In this document: one piece after another, positions 1 through 9,309 of the stretch
How positions within the stretch are numbered: position 1 is the first letter of the stretch
Layout: every line of letters starts with the position of its first letter
Source of the DNA: Paramicrosporidium saccamoebae
Taxonomy: Eukaryota; Rozellomycota
Direction: 5' to 3'
Assembly: GCA_002794465.1 (NCBI GenBank)
Contig: MTSL01000037.1
Location: forward strand, 1-28,686
DNA: 28,686 nucleotides
Translations under genes and position numbers: made by a program
The notes under the pieces: model-generated
Databases searched by the model: none
Told to the model about the DNA's origin: nothing
The model's input: only the letters and a program-made list of their open reading frames with translations

Positions 1-2427
1 TTTTTCCTGGCGGTCATTCACTGTCTCAATGTGCTGCTTGCAGTGAAGAAGAACGAAGAGGCCGTGTCGCGCTGCATGCGTTTCCTGGTGGGATTCCTAG
101 TGTTTTCAGCGGAAAAGGACGAAGTAGCGGTGCTGGGCGGCACTTCGCCAACCACTCGTCTGATTGAAAATGTAATGCTCTATGCATTGGAGGGTGTGGA
201 CACTAAGGAAAGGATGGTGCGGGTGCGTCTGACACAAGTGTTGGTAGCCTGCGTAAATGCAATGGACGAGCTCAGCGACGCCTTATGGAGTGTCTTTCGT
301 GCCAAAATGACCGAACGTCTATTCGACAAAGAGGCAGCAGTGCGGGTGCAGGCAGTGCATGCCATGGCACGACTCCAAAGCATGACATTATGTGAGGACA
401 GCGAGCTGACGGTACAGGCAGTGTTTTTGGAACTAATGGCACACGATCCCGTGGCTGAGGTGCGCAAGGCGGTTCTTGGCCAAATCGACGTCAACGAAAC
501 GACCCTCGAGGCGATTTTGTTACGTCGGAGGGATGTGGATTCGGGAATCCGTAGATTCTTCTACGCCAAAAAGATGGGCGACATTGACGTGCGCACACTG
601 AGCATGAAGCAGCGCGATAATGTACTCCGCACGGGACTTATTGATCGAGACCCAAATGTACGTCGAGCGTGTGTGGAAATGGTCTTTGGACGATGGATCC
701 AGGCGGCAGAGAACAATCTGATCCAATTGCTGATGAGTCTTGATGTAATCGGCCATGCTCCGGTAGCTGAATACGCCCTAAAGGCGTTCTACGAGACGAC
801 GCCAGAAATGTTTACCGTTTTCCCATCGGCATATTTTGAGAATCTGACCCCAGAAACTGCCATTGCGTTGCGTGTATATTGTGAACAGCCGGGTTCCAAT
901 GCTGGAGAGCTCCTCCCAGAAATGAGCGAATTGGCCCACCACGCCAAGCGCATATACGAAAGCATATTGGCTGGTGATAGTGACGATTCATATCGCACTG
1001 AGGCCGAGTTTATGCTTTGCGAGCTGTTCAAAGTCATTGGAGTGTTGGACGGATCTGATGAGATGGGACGACGGGTAGTACAGGGTCTGCTAGTTGATCT
1101 GCTATCGAACCTCGAATTGGGAGACGTCGTCTTCTCCAAAGCCTTGGAGCTGCTCTCAAAAATGAGTCCCGACCTGGACGAGTTTCTACAAACTGTTGGC
1201 CAACTCGTTGCAGATCTCCACGAATTGCATTCAGTGCCTGCAAATGGACTGGAGGACCAACTGCAAAAGAGCCTTGAATCACTGACTCTTTTGGGTGGAG
1301 CCAACGCTGTACTTCCAGAGGATGTACGTATCATGGCTCAATTGCGATGTTTGGAGATTGTGATGGCTGCATTCCAACTCCCTGCCGTCTCCCTTAGTCG
1401 TCATCCAGCCATCCTATCGTTGCTCAACGAGGTCATTATTCCGGCAGTAAACAGTCCATATGCAGTGGTTCAGACCAAAGGATTGTTGTGTTTGGGGATT
1501 GCCTGCACAATGAGTTTGGAACTGAGTCGAGAGTATCTGAATTTGCTGGTTGAATTCTTCCAGCACGGCCAGGACGAAACCCGATTGACCGCCCTAAAGG
1601 TGATCTGCGACTTGGCCTTTGTGTTTGGCGACGAAAGCATTTTGACCGTTTTGAATGACAAGGTCGTCTCTGCCCTTTGGGATGACGACGTCTCGGTTCA
1701 GGCTGCGGCAGCTGAGGGATATGCTAAATTACTGCTTCATCGCATCCTGCACGATTCGAACATCCTAGCGGGACTCCTTCAGCTCTACTTTAACACTCTG
1801 ACCACTGACAATCCTCGTCTTTGTCAGACGTTGGCGTACTTTTTGCCGGCATTTGCGTATAGCTCGGTGGGAAATCAGGTACTATTGGCTCGTTCCGTCC
1901 TACCGGTACTAAAATCGTGGACACCCGATAATGGCCTTTCTCTGCAACAAGTGGCTGGTCAATTACTTGAGCTCACGGATCCTGCTCGTCTTTCAGAGTT
2001 GGCAGATCGCACAGAAGAGGGCAATGCACATGCAGAGCTGGCCGAAGAGCTTGCCTGGGCCGCCCTGCGTTCTCCCGCTACCACCGGAAAGGTTTATGCA
2101 GCCCTGCTCACTCGTCTCACTGTCGCAGATTGGCCCACCCGCACCATGAAACGTCTTCTTTTTGTAGCCGGCCAACTAATCCGTGTCATTGTTGATCGGA
2201 CAACCCTAACTGCACTGAAAAAGATGGTCGCCCTGTTAGTGGAACTCGACGATCCCACCCAACTGCTCGAACCGGAGGATCTGATTGATTTGCGAGCAAA
2301 ACTAGCCGAGGTGGATATGCCAGAGAGGCCCGTTCTAAAGGTGACAGTAAAGAATCACCGTCCTGTGAAACAATCCAACTTATCGACTGTCAATATAATG
2401 GATGAGATTCATGATCTTCTCGACTAA
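1..2427 (+). CDS. Condensin complex subunit 3 (CAP-G/Ycg1/Cnd3), 5' truncated by the window edge
   Basis: HEAT-repeat kleisin-binding subunit of condensin, which compacts mitotic chromosomes in the nucleus. The frame is already open at base 1 and stays open for about 808 codons to a TAA, so the real start lies outside the window; the GTG at 31 is only an in-frame codon. The visible N-terminal part has the family's typical run around 'AAVRVQAVHAMARLQ', 'AEVRKAVL', 'RRRDVDSGIRR' and a 'GLIDRDPNVRRA' helix pair. The second half, from about 'MAQLRCLEIVMAAF' through 'PAVNSPYAVVQTKGLLCLG', matches the conserved Cnd3 C-terminal domain. No introns are needed. The stop is embedded in TAATAAA (AATAAA at 2426-2431). 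The next gene converges on it 429 bp away. Family assignment is from remembered conserved segments; I am confident of it. Confidence 0.9.
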   Translation, partial: FFLAVIHCLNVLLAVKKNEEAVSRCMRFLVGFLVFSAEKDEVAVLGGTSPTTRLIENVMLYALEGVDTKERMVRVRLTQVLVACVNAMDELSDALWSVFRAKMTERLFDKEAAVRVQAVHAMARLQSMTLCEDSELTVQAVFLELMAHDPVAEVRKAVLGQIDVNETTLEAILLRRRDVDSGIRRFFYAKKMGDIDVRTLSMKQRDNVLRTGLIDRDPNVRRACVEMVFGRWIQAAENNLIQLLMSLDVIGHAPVAEYALKAFYETTPEMFTVFPSAYFENLTPETAIALRVYCEQPGSNAGELLPEMSELAHHAKRIYESILAGDSDDSYRTEAEFMLCELFKVIGVLDGSDEMGRRVVQGLLVDLLSNLELGDVVFSKALELLSKMSPDLDEFLQTVGQLVADLHELHSVPANGLEDQLQKSLESLTLLGGANAVLPEDVRIMAQLRCLEIVMAAFQLPAVSLSRHPAILSLLNEVIIPAVNSPYAVVQTKGLLCLGIACTMSLELSREYLNLLVEFFQHGQDETRLTALKVICDLAFVFGDESILTVLNDKVVSALWDDDVSVQAAAAEGYAKLLLHRILHDSNILAGLLQLYFNTLTTDNPRLCQTLAYFLPAFAYSSVGNQVLLARSVLPVLKSWTPDNGLSLQQVAGQLLELTDPARLSELADRTEEGNAHAELAEELAWAALRSPATTGKVYAALLTRLTVADWPTRTMKRLLFVAGQLIRVIVDRTTLTALKKMVALLVELDDPTQLLEPEDLIDLRAKLAEVDMPERPVLKVTVKNHRPVKQSNLSTVNIMDEIHDLLD

Positions 2428-2431
2428 TAAA
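2426..2431 (+). terminator. Poly(A) signal AATAAA overlapping the condensin stop codon
   Basis: The stop TAA occupies 2425-2427 and the hexamer AATAAA occupies 2426-2431, so the stop codon supplies its first two bases. A second AATAAA lies near 2492. Confidence 0.55.
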
Positions 2432-2856
2432 TTGTTTCAGTATCAACAGTGAATACCAGCCCATAACTGCCACTTTCACAATCCGGCGTACCATAATAAA
2501 GTAACTTGCTATTCAACAAAAGGAACTGTTGATGGGCAAACTTACTTTTATTAAAGTATATGGCTTCTTTATAGATAGCTATTCTCAATATAACCAGACT
2601 GGACTGTGAATAGTTCCCTAGTTTGAGAAGACGTATTTGTGTGCTAGAGTGGATCGCTTTGCTGGGTATTTGAGGACAGTGAGATGTGTATCCGTACTAT
2701 TATAGGATTAGCAGTAAACAGACCCCCCTTCCCGTCCATACTATTTATCCCCACTACGCGACAAGCGGATGCTGTTTTACAGAAACTCTTTTTAGCGGCA
2801 ATCCCTCCCGTCACTATTATCAAGTCTAATAACAAATTGAAAATTTATAAACAAAT
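2428..2856. other. Convergent 3'-3' intergenic region, no gene seen
   Basis: This 429-bp gap separates the 3' ends of the condensin and PHD-SET genes. Short ORFs of 63 codons on both strands have no recognisable content. It contains one copy of a dispersed motif (about 2550-2593, see findings). No tRNA-like structure was seen. Confidence 0.6.
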
Positions 2857-5007
2857 CTATGTGCGACGATCTTGATAACGCGGATCCCTGTCTCGTTCAT
2901 CGTTTGGACGCTTGTCCCATGAGTTTCTATCGCGTTCTTCTCTTGGATTCTCGGACGAGTTTCTGTCTCGCCCCTCCCACCGATCCTCGCGTCGATCCTC
3001 CCGCCGATCTTCCCGCTGATCCTCTCGCCGATCTTCCCGTCGGTCTTCCCACCGATCATCTCGTCTATCATCCCTCCGTTCTCTGTCCCATTCCCCTCTC
3101 CTCTCCCTCCCGGCTAGCCGTTCATCGGTGAATAATGGATAACGTCGGCCTTCACGACGATGACGAGATTCTTCCCATTCGCCCTCTTCCCGGCCAGCCC
3201 GACCCCAGCGAGCGTATTCGCTCTCAAGACGGCGCTCAGAGACAGGCGGTGGGGGCGTGTAGTAGCGTGGCGGAGTAGGCACCCCAACTGAAGCTGGGGG
3301 AGTGGAAAAGGCGAGGGGTTTTGGTGACTCGATGGATCGCGGTTCGGTAGTAAAGGGGTTAGGTCCAGCCATGTCAGCAGGATCTCGTTTCATCATATCG
3401 GGTCGATAAAGACGCTCTCCAATCTCGGGATTATCTGATGGACTCGATTTCCGTCTTGAAAGATAATCTGACAACGACACTCTCTTCTTGGAGGGAGTCT
3501 CTGGTGCACTGGCTGGCAATGACACGACATCAACATCAATCCGACTCTCCACAGAGGGGGGCGACTTGCTATCTGTTACATCCACAAAGTCATCGTCGCT
3601 CTGTTTCAGGGGCGATTCCACGTGGCTGGTAATGTGTGATTTGATTGGAGATCCTAGGGAGGATTGTCGAGAACGATCTGCAAAGGACCTGCTCAGCATC
3701 TTCTTTAACGGCAATTTTGTTGGCGACGATGGAAGGGAGAGTGCTCGTACCGGCGATACGGACAGAGACGGTTCCGTAGTGGAGGGAGACGCCTTCCGAC
3801 TTCGCTTTGGTGGCGACAAAGGCGGTGGACTGGCGCCGCCACTGGGACCGGACCGACGACCCGACTTTTTCTCTGCACTCTCCATTCTCTCAATAAACTC
3901 AATGTACTGCTGCAACTTTCGCTCCTCTCGTGACATTTTCCTTGGATCAGTCGTCCTTTTCCTGGCAGATGGTGCAGTTGTGACCAGTGGCGCTGCAGAC
4001 GGCGCCGGTTTGGCAGTCTCTTCCTCGAAATCAGGCATATCGTCAGCCAAACATAGCTCGGGATAGGCACAACAACATTCGTATCGGAAAAAGTGATTTC
4101 CATCAACATAGTCAAAGGGTAAGAAGAGCTCTTCATTCTCTCGAATTGTATTGCGGGCGAACAGACACCAATGTACCGACTCACCGCCATCTGAAAAGAC
4201 AATTTTCACCTCGCAGTTTGGACGACATGACCGTCTCACATACCGCAGACTGTTTCCGAATTTACGTGCATCCACAATAAGGTCGGGGGCGGTAGAGTTG
4301 AACAGGACGAAACTTTGAAAGACATTCTCCACGCGGGGACTCTTTCGTTCCAAAATAGAATATGGCTGGACATGGCCTACATATTCCCCTATTATTGCAC
4401 CCGGGTCAATATCCTCAGCCGCAAAAACTCCCAGTTTGGCTCCCAAGGCGTTGCCCCTTCGTCCCGAACTCCGCACCCGCAGCTCTCGAACATCCAACAG
4501 TTTTGCACTCGTCCGTATATCCGCCAGCGAGGGAAATACCACCATACGACATAGCTCAAAGTTCACGCTGCTTAGGGACAGGTCCTTGGGAAGACGGGGC
4601 ATTTGCAGACGTGCTGCCTCATACTCGGAGGCTACCTGAGCAAGCTCCTCCTGGGCCTCTGTTGCCAGAATATTCTCGCTAATTTCGTTCAGTGCGGGAG
4701 TCGTCTCTCTGCTCGTTCCTGTTCTCCTTTTCCTCGTTCCTCCACTCGACACTTCCACGTCCACGTCGTCAGGACGACATTCCTCGCACAGAAACACCTC
4801 CGGCACGTTGTTTCGTGCTATTCCCACGCATACAGCATGTTGCCATGCCAGACAGCTGTCGCACTGTATGGTAAAGCCGTCGTCTTCGTCGCTACCGCAG
4901 ACACAGCGTATGCCGCCCGTGTCGTCTTCGCCGGGCGGGTCGCTGCTAGGTATGGGACTGGGCACAGGCGTCAGCCCTACTACGTCCACTATGTCGCTCA
5001 GTTGCAT
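2857..5007 (-). CDS. PHD-finger and SET-domain protein of the Set3/MLL5 (non-catalytic SET) type
   Basis: A 716-residue chromatin protein, probably the scaffold of a Set3C-like histone deacetylase complex. The ATG is at 5005-5007. A PHD finger spans residues 35-77, with ligands C35, C37, C49, C52, H57, C60, C74 and C77. The SET domain covers about 172-300, and the place of the catalytic NHSC motif is taken by 'RRSC' (258-261), as in yeast Set3 and MLL5/UpSET. In those proteins this change goes with loss of methyltransferase activity, so I infer a reader/scaffold role. Residues 370-640 are a Ser/Pro-rich linker. The C terminus (about 640-716) is an Arg/Asp/Glu tail built from codon-aligned 12-bp repeats (about 2975-3085). 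There are no introns. Neighbours are condensin (convergent) and metaxin (same strand, upstream). Confidence 0.88.
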   Translation of the reverse strand: MQLSDIVDVVGLTPVPSPIPSSDPPGEDDTGGIRCVCGSDEDDGFTIQCDSCLAWQHAVCVGIARNNVPEVFLCEECRPDDVDVEVSSGGTRKRRTGTSRETTPALNEISENILATEAQEELAQVASEYEAARLQMPRLPKDLSLSSVNFELCRMVVFPSLADIRTSAKLLDVRELRVRSSGRRGNALGAKLGVFAAEDIDPGAIIGEYVGHVQPYSILERKSPRVENVFQSFVLFNSTAPDLIVDARKFGNSLRYVRRSCRPNCEVKIVFSDGGESVHWCLFARNTIRENEELFLPFDYVDGNHFFRYECCCAYPELCLADDMPDFEEETAKPAPSAAPLVTTAPSARKRTTDPRKMSREERKLQQYIEFIERMESAEKKSGRRSGPSGGASPPPLSPPKRSRKASPSTTEPSLSVSPVRALSLPSSPTKLPLKKMLSRSFADRSRQSSLGSPIKSHITSHVESPLKQSDDDFVDVTDSKSPPSVESRIDVDVVSLPASAPETPSKKRVSLSDYLSRRKSSPSDNPEIGERLYRPDMMKRDPADMAGPNPFTTEPRSIESPKPLAFSTPPASVGVPTPPRYYTPPPPVSERRLESEYARWGRAGREEGEWEESRHRREGRRYPLFTDERLAGRERRGEWDRERRDDRRDDRWEDRREDRREDQREDRREDRREDRWEGRDRNSSENPREERDRNSWDKRPNDERDRDPRYQDRRT
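2975..3085 (-). repeat. 12-bp codon-aligned tandem repeat encoding an R/D/E tail
   Basis: On the + strand, units of the form GATC-C/T-TCCCGCC recur every 12 bp. On the coding strand each gives a four-residue unit such as DRRE, EDRR or DDRW. About eight or nine degenerate copies are visible. The period is a multiple of three, so copy-number change would keep the reading frame of the PHD-SET gene. Confidence 0.75.
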
Positions 5008-5498
5008 CCCTCAGACACCCAAAATTTAACTAAACTACGGTGCCGTCTATGCCCGGTCGGCGTCCAAACCAGTTTATTTATTCTTTGGCGCCAACCCATG
5101 TTTGGGCTATCCTAGCCAATCATATTGTCGCTAGTGATTGGACCGTCTGTTCCCTACTATCTCTACAATTTATGCACAGCAATAACAAGAGTGGTTTATT
5201 AATTATGGCTGTCTTTTATAGGGCCGGGCCCTTTATCGGATCCCCCTCCAAACAGAGTTACTTGAACGCACTATGTTGGCACATTACATATTCTCCCATG
5301 GTACCACAGCAACCTATGTAGAGGAATCTTCTATCGCACACCCTAAACGGGAGCTGGTTGAATTAAATATCGCCCTTATTCATGTGACGGCTTCCGTCAT
5401 CTGATCGTGTGACCAATGGAAGTTATTTTTCCTTGAGCGTAGCGAGTTAACCCACCACACGTCATTTATAGCCGCCTATACCGCGTACCGCAACTTTA
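5008..5498. promoter_or_regulatory. Upstream region of the PHD-SET gene, with inverted CCAAT boxes and palindromes; no gene seen
   Basis: This 491-bp gap lies between the PHD-SET start and the metaxin stop, both on the minus strand. CCAATCA at 5116-5122 faces TGATTGG at 5135-5141, an inverted pair that fits a HAP/NF-Y type site; TGACGG at 5385-5390 and CCGTCA at 5394-5399 form a perfect inverted repeat with a 3-bp spacer. A reverse-oriented copy of the dispersed motif is at about 5194-5235. A 93-codon ORF (5040-5321, +) has no recognisable content. Confidence 0.45.
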
Positions 5499-5500
5499 TT
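5495..5500 (-). terminator. Poly(A) signal AATAAA overlapping the metaxin stop codon
   Basis: On the minus strand the sequence reads GAC TAA TAAAG. The stop is 5499-5501 and the hexamer 5495-5500. Confidence 0.55.
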
Positions 5501-6383
5501 AGTCAAAGAATTCACGACGAATGCGGCCGATTAGGGCTCGCAGATTACTACATGTTTCTATCATTACACAGAGCTGATGAGAGGGCGGAAGGGTCACTAG
5601 GGCAACCGCCAGTAGGCCATAAGCGTACGAGTCAACATAGCCTGGCCTCGGACCGGAAAAATACTCTTGTGAGCCCAGCAATTCTGACAACGCCCGGAGT
5701 GAATCCAATGCATCAGATGTCAACTACCAATTAATTCGCCACTGGGCATACCGAGTCTGCAGAATTCTTTCCAAACAACATTTCCTCAGACACTGCCCGT
5801 CGTTTCTTCCACATCAGCCATTCACTGACCGGCCATGGGACATTTCGCATGTAATTCCTCCTGGTCGTCTTACTGCGCATCGGCTCCTCTAGCCACAATG
5901 CCGCAAGTAGGGCGGGGCGGATTGATTTTTTAAAAAGTGTCAAGGCGGCCATTACCACTTGATTCGGGGCAGTCTCTACAATCCCAGCCTAGGATATTAG
6001 ATACCGCAAGGCCAGTACCCGTTCAGAGCCAAATTCCTTAATGCCTTCTTGCGTAATGGTCTTTCCATTTGGAAACATGATAAATGGCAGAATGGCATTA
6101 GGCGACATTTCTGGTTCATTGCTGTCCTCAATGACAAACTCTATGTGGCACATTTTCAGCCAGCACTATCCAGTTAACGGACCTCTCATTCAATTACGAT
6201 GGCACTGAGACAGTCTGGATCAAACGATGGCAACACACCATATGGGCCGTATGTCACCAAATAAACGTCCTGTCCCCCCACACAAAGTTCCAGATACTCC
6301 GGCGACACTGGTCGCTCCGTTTCGGCACCAGAAAGAAAGTTGGCTACCGTGTTCACCACCTTTCCAATTCCCGAAGCAGACAT
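5499..6383 (-). CDS. Metaxin / Sam37-like mitochondrial outer-membrane import protein (4 exons)
   Basis: Subunit of the SAM (sorting and assembly) machinery, which inserts beta-barrel proteins into the mitochondrial outer membrane. Exons on the minus strand: 6198-6383, 6019-6165, 5752-5988 and 5499-5723, giving 264 residues. Introns of 32 nt (6166-6197), 30 nt (5989-6018) and 28 nt (5724-5751) are all GT..TAG and phase 0. Exon 1 carries the N-terminal metaxin signature 'GVLPSFDPDCL'. Exon 2 has 'SPNAILPF', the GST-like fold's substrate-side loop. Exon 3 has 'ALLAALWLEE', and exon 4 has 'GYVDSYAYGLLAVAL' followed by 'CSNLRALIGRI', the C-terminal GST-like helices of the family. No membrane segment is seen, so attachment to the membrane is presumably through partners, as in metaxin 2. 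The stop TAA overlaps AATAAA (5495-5500). Joins were chosen by frame and family continuity, not cDNA. Confidence 0.85.
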
Positions 6384-6394
6384 AACGAATAATT

Positions 6395-6535
6395 ATATTT
6401 TGATCCGTAAGAGTTTGAATTTGTAATGCAGACCATTTATACCTAGTCAGTATATTCTATCCATATCATCGCATCATATTTTGATCCGTAATGTAAACCA
6501 TTCATATATAGTCGGTAGATCCCATCCATACACCA
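6395..6535. repeat. Imperfect tandem duplication in the metaxin upstream region
   Basis: The 16-mer ATATTTTGATCCGTAA occurs at 6395-6410 and again at 6476-6491. Each copy is followed by related sequence: 'accatttatacctagtcag' in the first and 'accattcatatatagtcgg' in the second. Copy one carries an extra stretch of about 13 bp. The metaxin TATA-like element TATAAA (minus strand, 6436-6441, 53 bp before the ATG) lies inside copy one. Confidence 0.65.
6436..6441 (-). promoter_or_regulatory. TATA-like element upstream of metaxin
   Basis: TATAAA on the minus strand lies 53 bp before the metaxin ATG, in the first copy of a local duplication. It is supported by position only. Confidence 0.35.
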
Positions 6536-6554
6536 TCTCAGTTACTCGTTTACA

Positions 6555-6560
6555 TTTATT
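6555..6560 (-). terminator. Poly(A) signal AATAAA overlapping the Trs65-like stop codon
   Basis: The minus strand reads CGA TAA TAAATG. The stop is 6559-6561 and the hexamer 6555-6560. Confidence 0.55.
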
Positions 6561-8099
6561 ATCGGGTTTGTACACGTACTTCAAGTACTTGGTGAAGATC
6601 AAAACGATGGCCTGTCAGTTGGTCTGTTACTTGGAGACGCTTGATCCAATGCAGGCCTTCGCGGATGGGCAGGAATTTGAGATACACAGTAGCGCACTTC
6701 CCAGGCGGAACGAGGCCGACGTGTACTTCAGGGGCAAGAGGAAGAAAGGTCAGGGTAAGATTTTCGTATTTGGAATAGTACACATCCATCATTTGTTCGG
6801 TGGATATGAATGGTCCCTCGGACGTTTTTGCAGGCATCGAGTCTTTGGAAATAGTTTCTAGTGGCTTACGGATCACCAAATCCCGCTCCGTGTCGCTCCC
6901 ATTGTTGACAAAAACTTGTAGTCGAAATATCTCATTCAGATAAATGGGCTCCTCCGGAACTAGAAACTTAGCGATCACATATTAATTACGGGTAAGTGTA
7001 ATGGCCAATTCGCCATTGTGTCGGTTGGGGAACATTCTTGACATGTTCACTTCGCTTTCAAACGAGACTAACAATTTCTCGTTCTGAGCACTCCTTGTTG
7101 CCCATCGATCATGCCAGGTTGCAGCCATGGTCGCATCCAGATGCACTTTCATTTCTTGAGGTTTTCCACGAAGTAACCGTTCTGCAAAGGGCATCCGAGT
7201 TGCTTGGAAAATGCACCCATACACTTCGCCCGGCTTCAAGCTGGCCGGAAGAGGTACAGAGAACGGCTCCACCTGGAATATACGCTTCTCAAACATCCCG
7301 TCCTTTAAATTGATAGCGTGACTGGCCAGATCACCAAGCACTAGAGACAAGGAATCGATGGTGTATTCCTCTCGCAATGCCTCATTACAGGTCAGCTGCA
7401 CTGAAATCAAAGCGCTGTCGTCTGTCATTCGGACATACTCAATGGCCGCGTGCAAAGGACGGAATAAGGGAATGCTATGGCATACAGTTGCCAAGGTTTC
7501 TGTCACATTTGCCCTCTCCAGAGGACTATCAGTCTCATCTTCTAGCAGGTCCCGTAGCAACTTGGCACCCATCCTCGGCTCTTCCAGAAATCGCCTCAGA
7601 GAATCGTCACGACGTTCTTCATAAAGACTCACTGTCAACTTTGCGCTCGCCTTTTCAAAAGACGCCTCTGAATCGATCAATGCATCCACTGGGATAATAA
7701 TCTTTTTGGGATTGACGAAAATGGCATTCCTACGGCCGGAATATTCTTCCCGCGGAATTATATCCGACCCTTCAGCTGGCTCGCTCAGGGAGGACAGACT
7801 CTCTACTGAGCGCATTTTATGGACATCAAGTAAACCCGAGCGCTCTGATGTCTCCAATTCCACCGTGTACGCTTCCAGTCTAGCAAATATTCCGCTGGCA
7901 AGCTCTTCTGTTGCATCGCAGGCATAATTAAAGTCCAAAATGATTGACATTGTACTCCTCTCCCCTTGAAGCGTTAGCTTGGCGAGACTCACATACCACA
8001 AATAATGTACTGACGGGAGCCATTTTCATCTTCTTCACCCAATACCAAAGTCACGGAGACGTGTTTGTCATGAATGAGCGACTTTAGCGACGTTGTCAT
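6559..8099 (-). CDS. TRAPPII complex subunit Trs65-like (3 exons)
   Basis: Probable TRAPPII-specific subunit, which helps activate Rab GTPases at the late Golgi. Exons on the minus strand: 7997-8099, 6990-7964 and 6559-6959, giving 492 residues. Introns are 32 nt (7965-7996, GTATGT donor, GCTAAC branch, CAAG acceptor) and 30 nt (6960-6989, TAG acceptor), both phase 1. The C-terminal exon has an Ig-like beta domain with 'FRLQVFVNNGSD', 'VHVGLVPPGKCATVYLKFLP', 'REGLHWIKRLQVTDQLTG', resembling the Trs65 IgD3 domain. The middle exon is a charged, beta-rich region with little recognisable detail. The start ATG at 8097-8099 is the only good one, but the same frame stays open upstream to about 8173 with protein-like content and no ATG, so the N terminus is uncertain. 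A different TRAPP beta-sandwich subunit (TRAPPC13) is the main alternative. The stop overlaps AATAAA. Confidence 0.6.
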
Positions 8100-8249
8100 C
8101 CACACCCCCGTCTTGCCACGACAGTCTTTTGCTGTCCGAAATTCGTGCTTCAAATCTATGAAATTGTGATGTTTTGTAATTCACAACCATTGCAAACGCC
8201 TATGTAATTGAACCCCTTTTGTCCAACCCTAGTTCGCTTGGAAACGCGA

Positions 8250-9245
8250 ATGCACGAGAATGAGGCCACCCTCCCTGAAGGAAAACCGACATTAAAACGG
8301 ACCAACTCGTCCGAACACAGCTACAAGTTATCATGTCCTCGCTGCCGTGACCCGCACCCAAACCTCATAGAAGATTTTGCTGCTGGTGATCTAATTTGTC
8401 AAAACTGCGGCTTCGTGGTAGGCGACCGCATTATAGACACGCGTTCTGAATGGCGAACCTTTAGCAACGACGGCACTGGAGGGGATGACCCGTCGCGTGT
8501 GGGTGGACCGAGTAACCCGCTGCTTGGGGGAGACCAGCTGGATACTATGATATCGGGGCGGGACAACTACTCGGGAGCCTCAAAGGACTTGAATAGGTTG
8601 CAGAATAGGACAAACTCCAAGTCTGTGGACAGGACCCTGCTGCAGAGCTTTAAAGAAATTTCGACACTCTGCGAAAGAGTGGGTCTCCCCAAGGTTATCG
8701 CTGACCGTGCCAAACAACTGTATAAAATGGCTGATGAGGCCAAAGTTTTAAAGGGAAAGGGTAATGATGGGATCGTTGCCACTTGTCTCTATGTCGCATG
8801 TCGTCAAGAACGAGTTACAAGGACATTTAAGGAAATCAGCGCACTCACGAGGGTCCCCAAACGCGACATTGGCCGATGCTACAAACTACTTGCCCCCCTC
8901 TTGGAAACCAGAATGGCTACAGTGTCTACCGAGGATTTTGTCACCCGATTTTGCTCATATCTCTCCCTGGCGATTGATGTACAACGTGCAGCCGTCCATT
9001 TAGCCCAAAAATGCACAGAAATTGGCTGTACTGCTGGTAAAAGTCCCATATCCGTTGCATCTGCGGGAATCTACCTGGTGTCGCATCTGTTTCCGAACGC
9101 CAAAAAGTCTCCGAAAGAAGTTTCGTTCGTTTCCGGTGTGTCTGAAGCTACAATTCGTGGAACATACCGCGATTTGCTACCCTTTAAAATGGAGCTCATT
9201 CCTCGGGAGCTTCACGGCCAGATTATAAACTTGCCACCTGCCTAA
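8250..9245 (+). CDS. SUA7: Transcription initiation factor TFIIB
   Basis: General RNA polymerase II factor that bridges TBP-bound promoter DNA and the polymerase. From the ATG at 8250 it encodes 331 residues, the usual TFIIB size, without introns. The zinc ribbon uses C29, C32, C50 and C53 ('CPRC' and 'CQNC'). The B-reader/linker follows with 'SEWRTFSND'. The first cyclin fold contains 'IVATCLYVACRQERVTRTFKEI' (split here as IVATCLYVACRQ, then RTFKEIS) and 'KRDIGRCYKLL'. The second contains 'SPISVASAGIYLVSHLF' and 'VSEATIRGTYRDL'. An upstream in-frame TTG at 8208 is less likely because eukaryotic starts are ATG. It is divergent from Trs65 with about 150 bp between starts. AATAAA occurs at 9255-9260 and 9259-9264, about 10 nt after the stop. 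Confidence 0.96.
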   Translation: MHENEATLPEGKPTLKRTNSSEHSYKLSCPRCRDPHPNLIEDFAAGDLICQNCGFVVGDRIIDTRSEWRTFSNDGTGGDDPSRVGGPSNPLLGGDQLDTMISGRDNYSGASKDLNRLQNRTNSKSVDRTLLQSFKEISTLCERVGLPKVIADRAKQLYKMADEAKVLKGKGNDGIVATCLYVACRQERVTRTFKEISALTRVPKRDIGRCYKLLAPLLETRMATVSTEDFVTRFCSYLSLAIDVQRAAVHLAQKCTEIGCTAGKSPISVASAGIYLVSHLFPNAKKSPKEVSFVSGVSEATIRGTYRDLLPFKMELIPRELHGQIINLPPA

Positions 9246-9254
9246 ATTGTCTAT

Positions 9255-9264
9255 AATAAATAAA
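9255..9264 (+). terminator. Tandem poly(A) signals after TFIIB
   Basis: Two overlapping AATAAA hexamers (9255-9260 and 9259-9264) begin 10 nt after the TFIIB stop. Confidence 0.5.
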
Positions 9265-9309
9265 TACACTTGGTGGTTCATTTGAGTATCTCATCGATGG
9301 GTAATTCTG

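Noticed and set aside
5040-5321. 93-codon ORF upstream of the PHD-SET gene
   Set aside because: No family resemblance, and it covers promoter-like inverted repeats and the dispersed motif.
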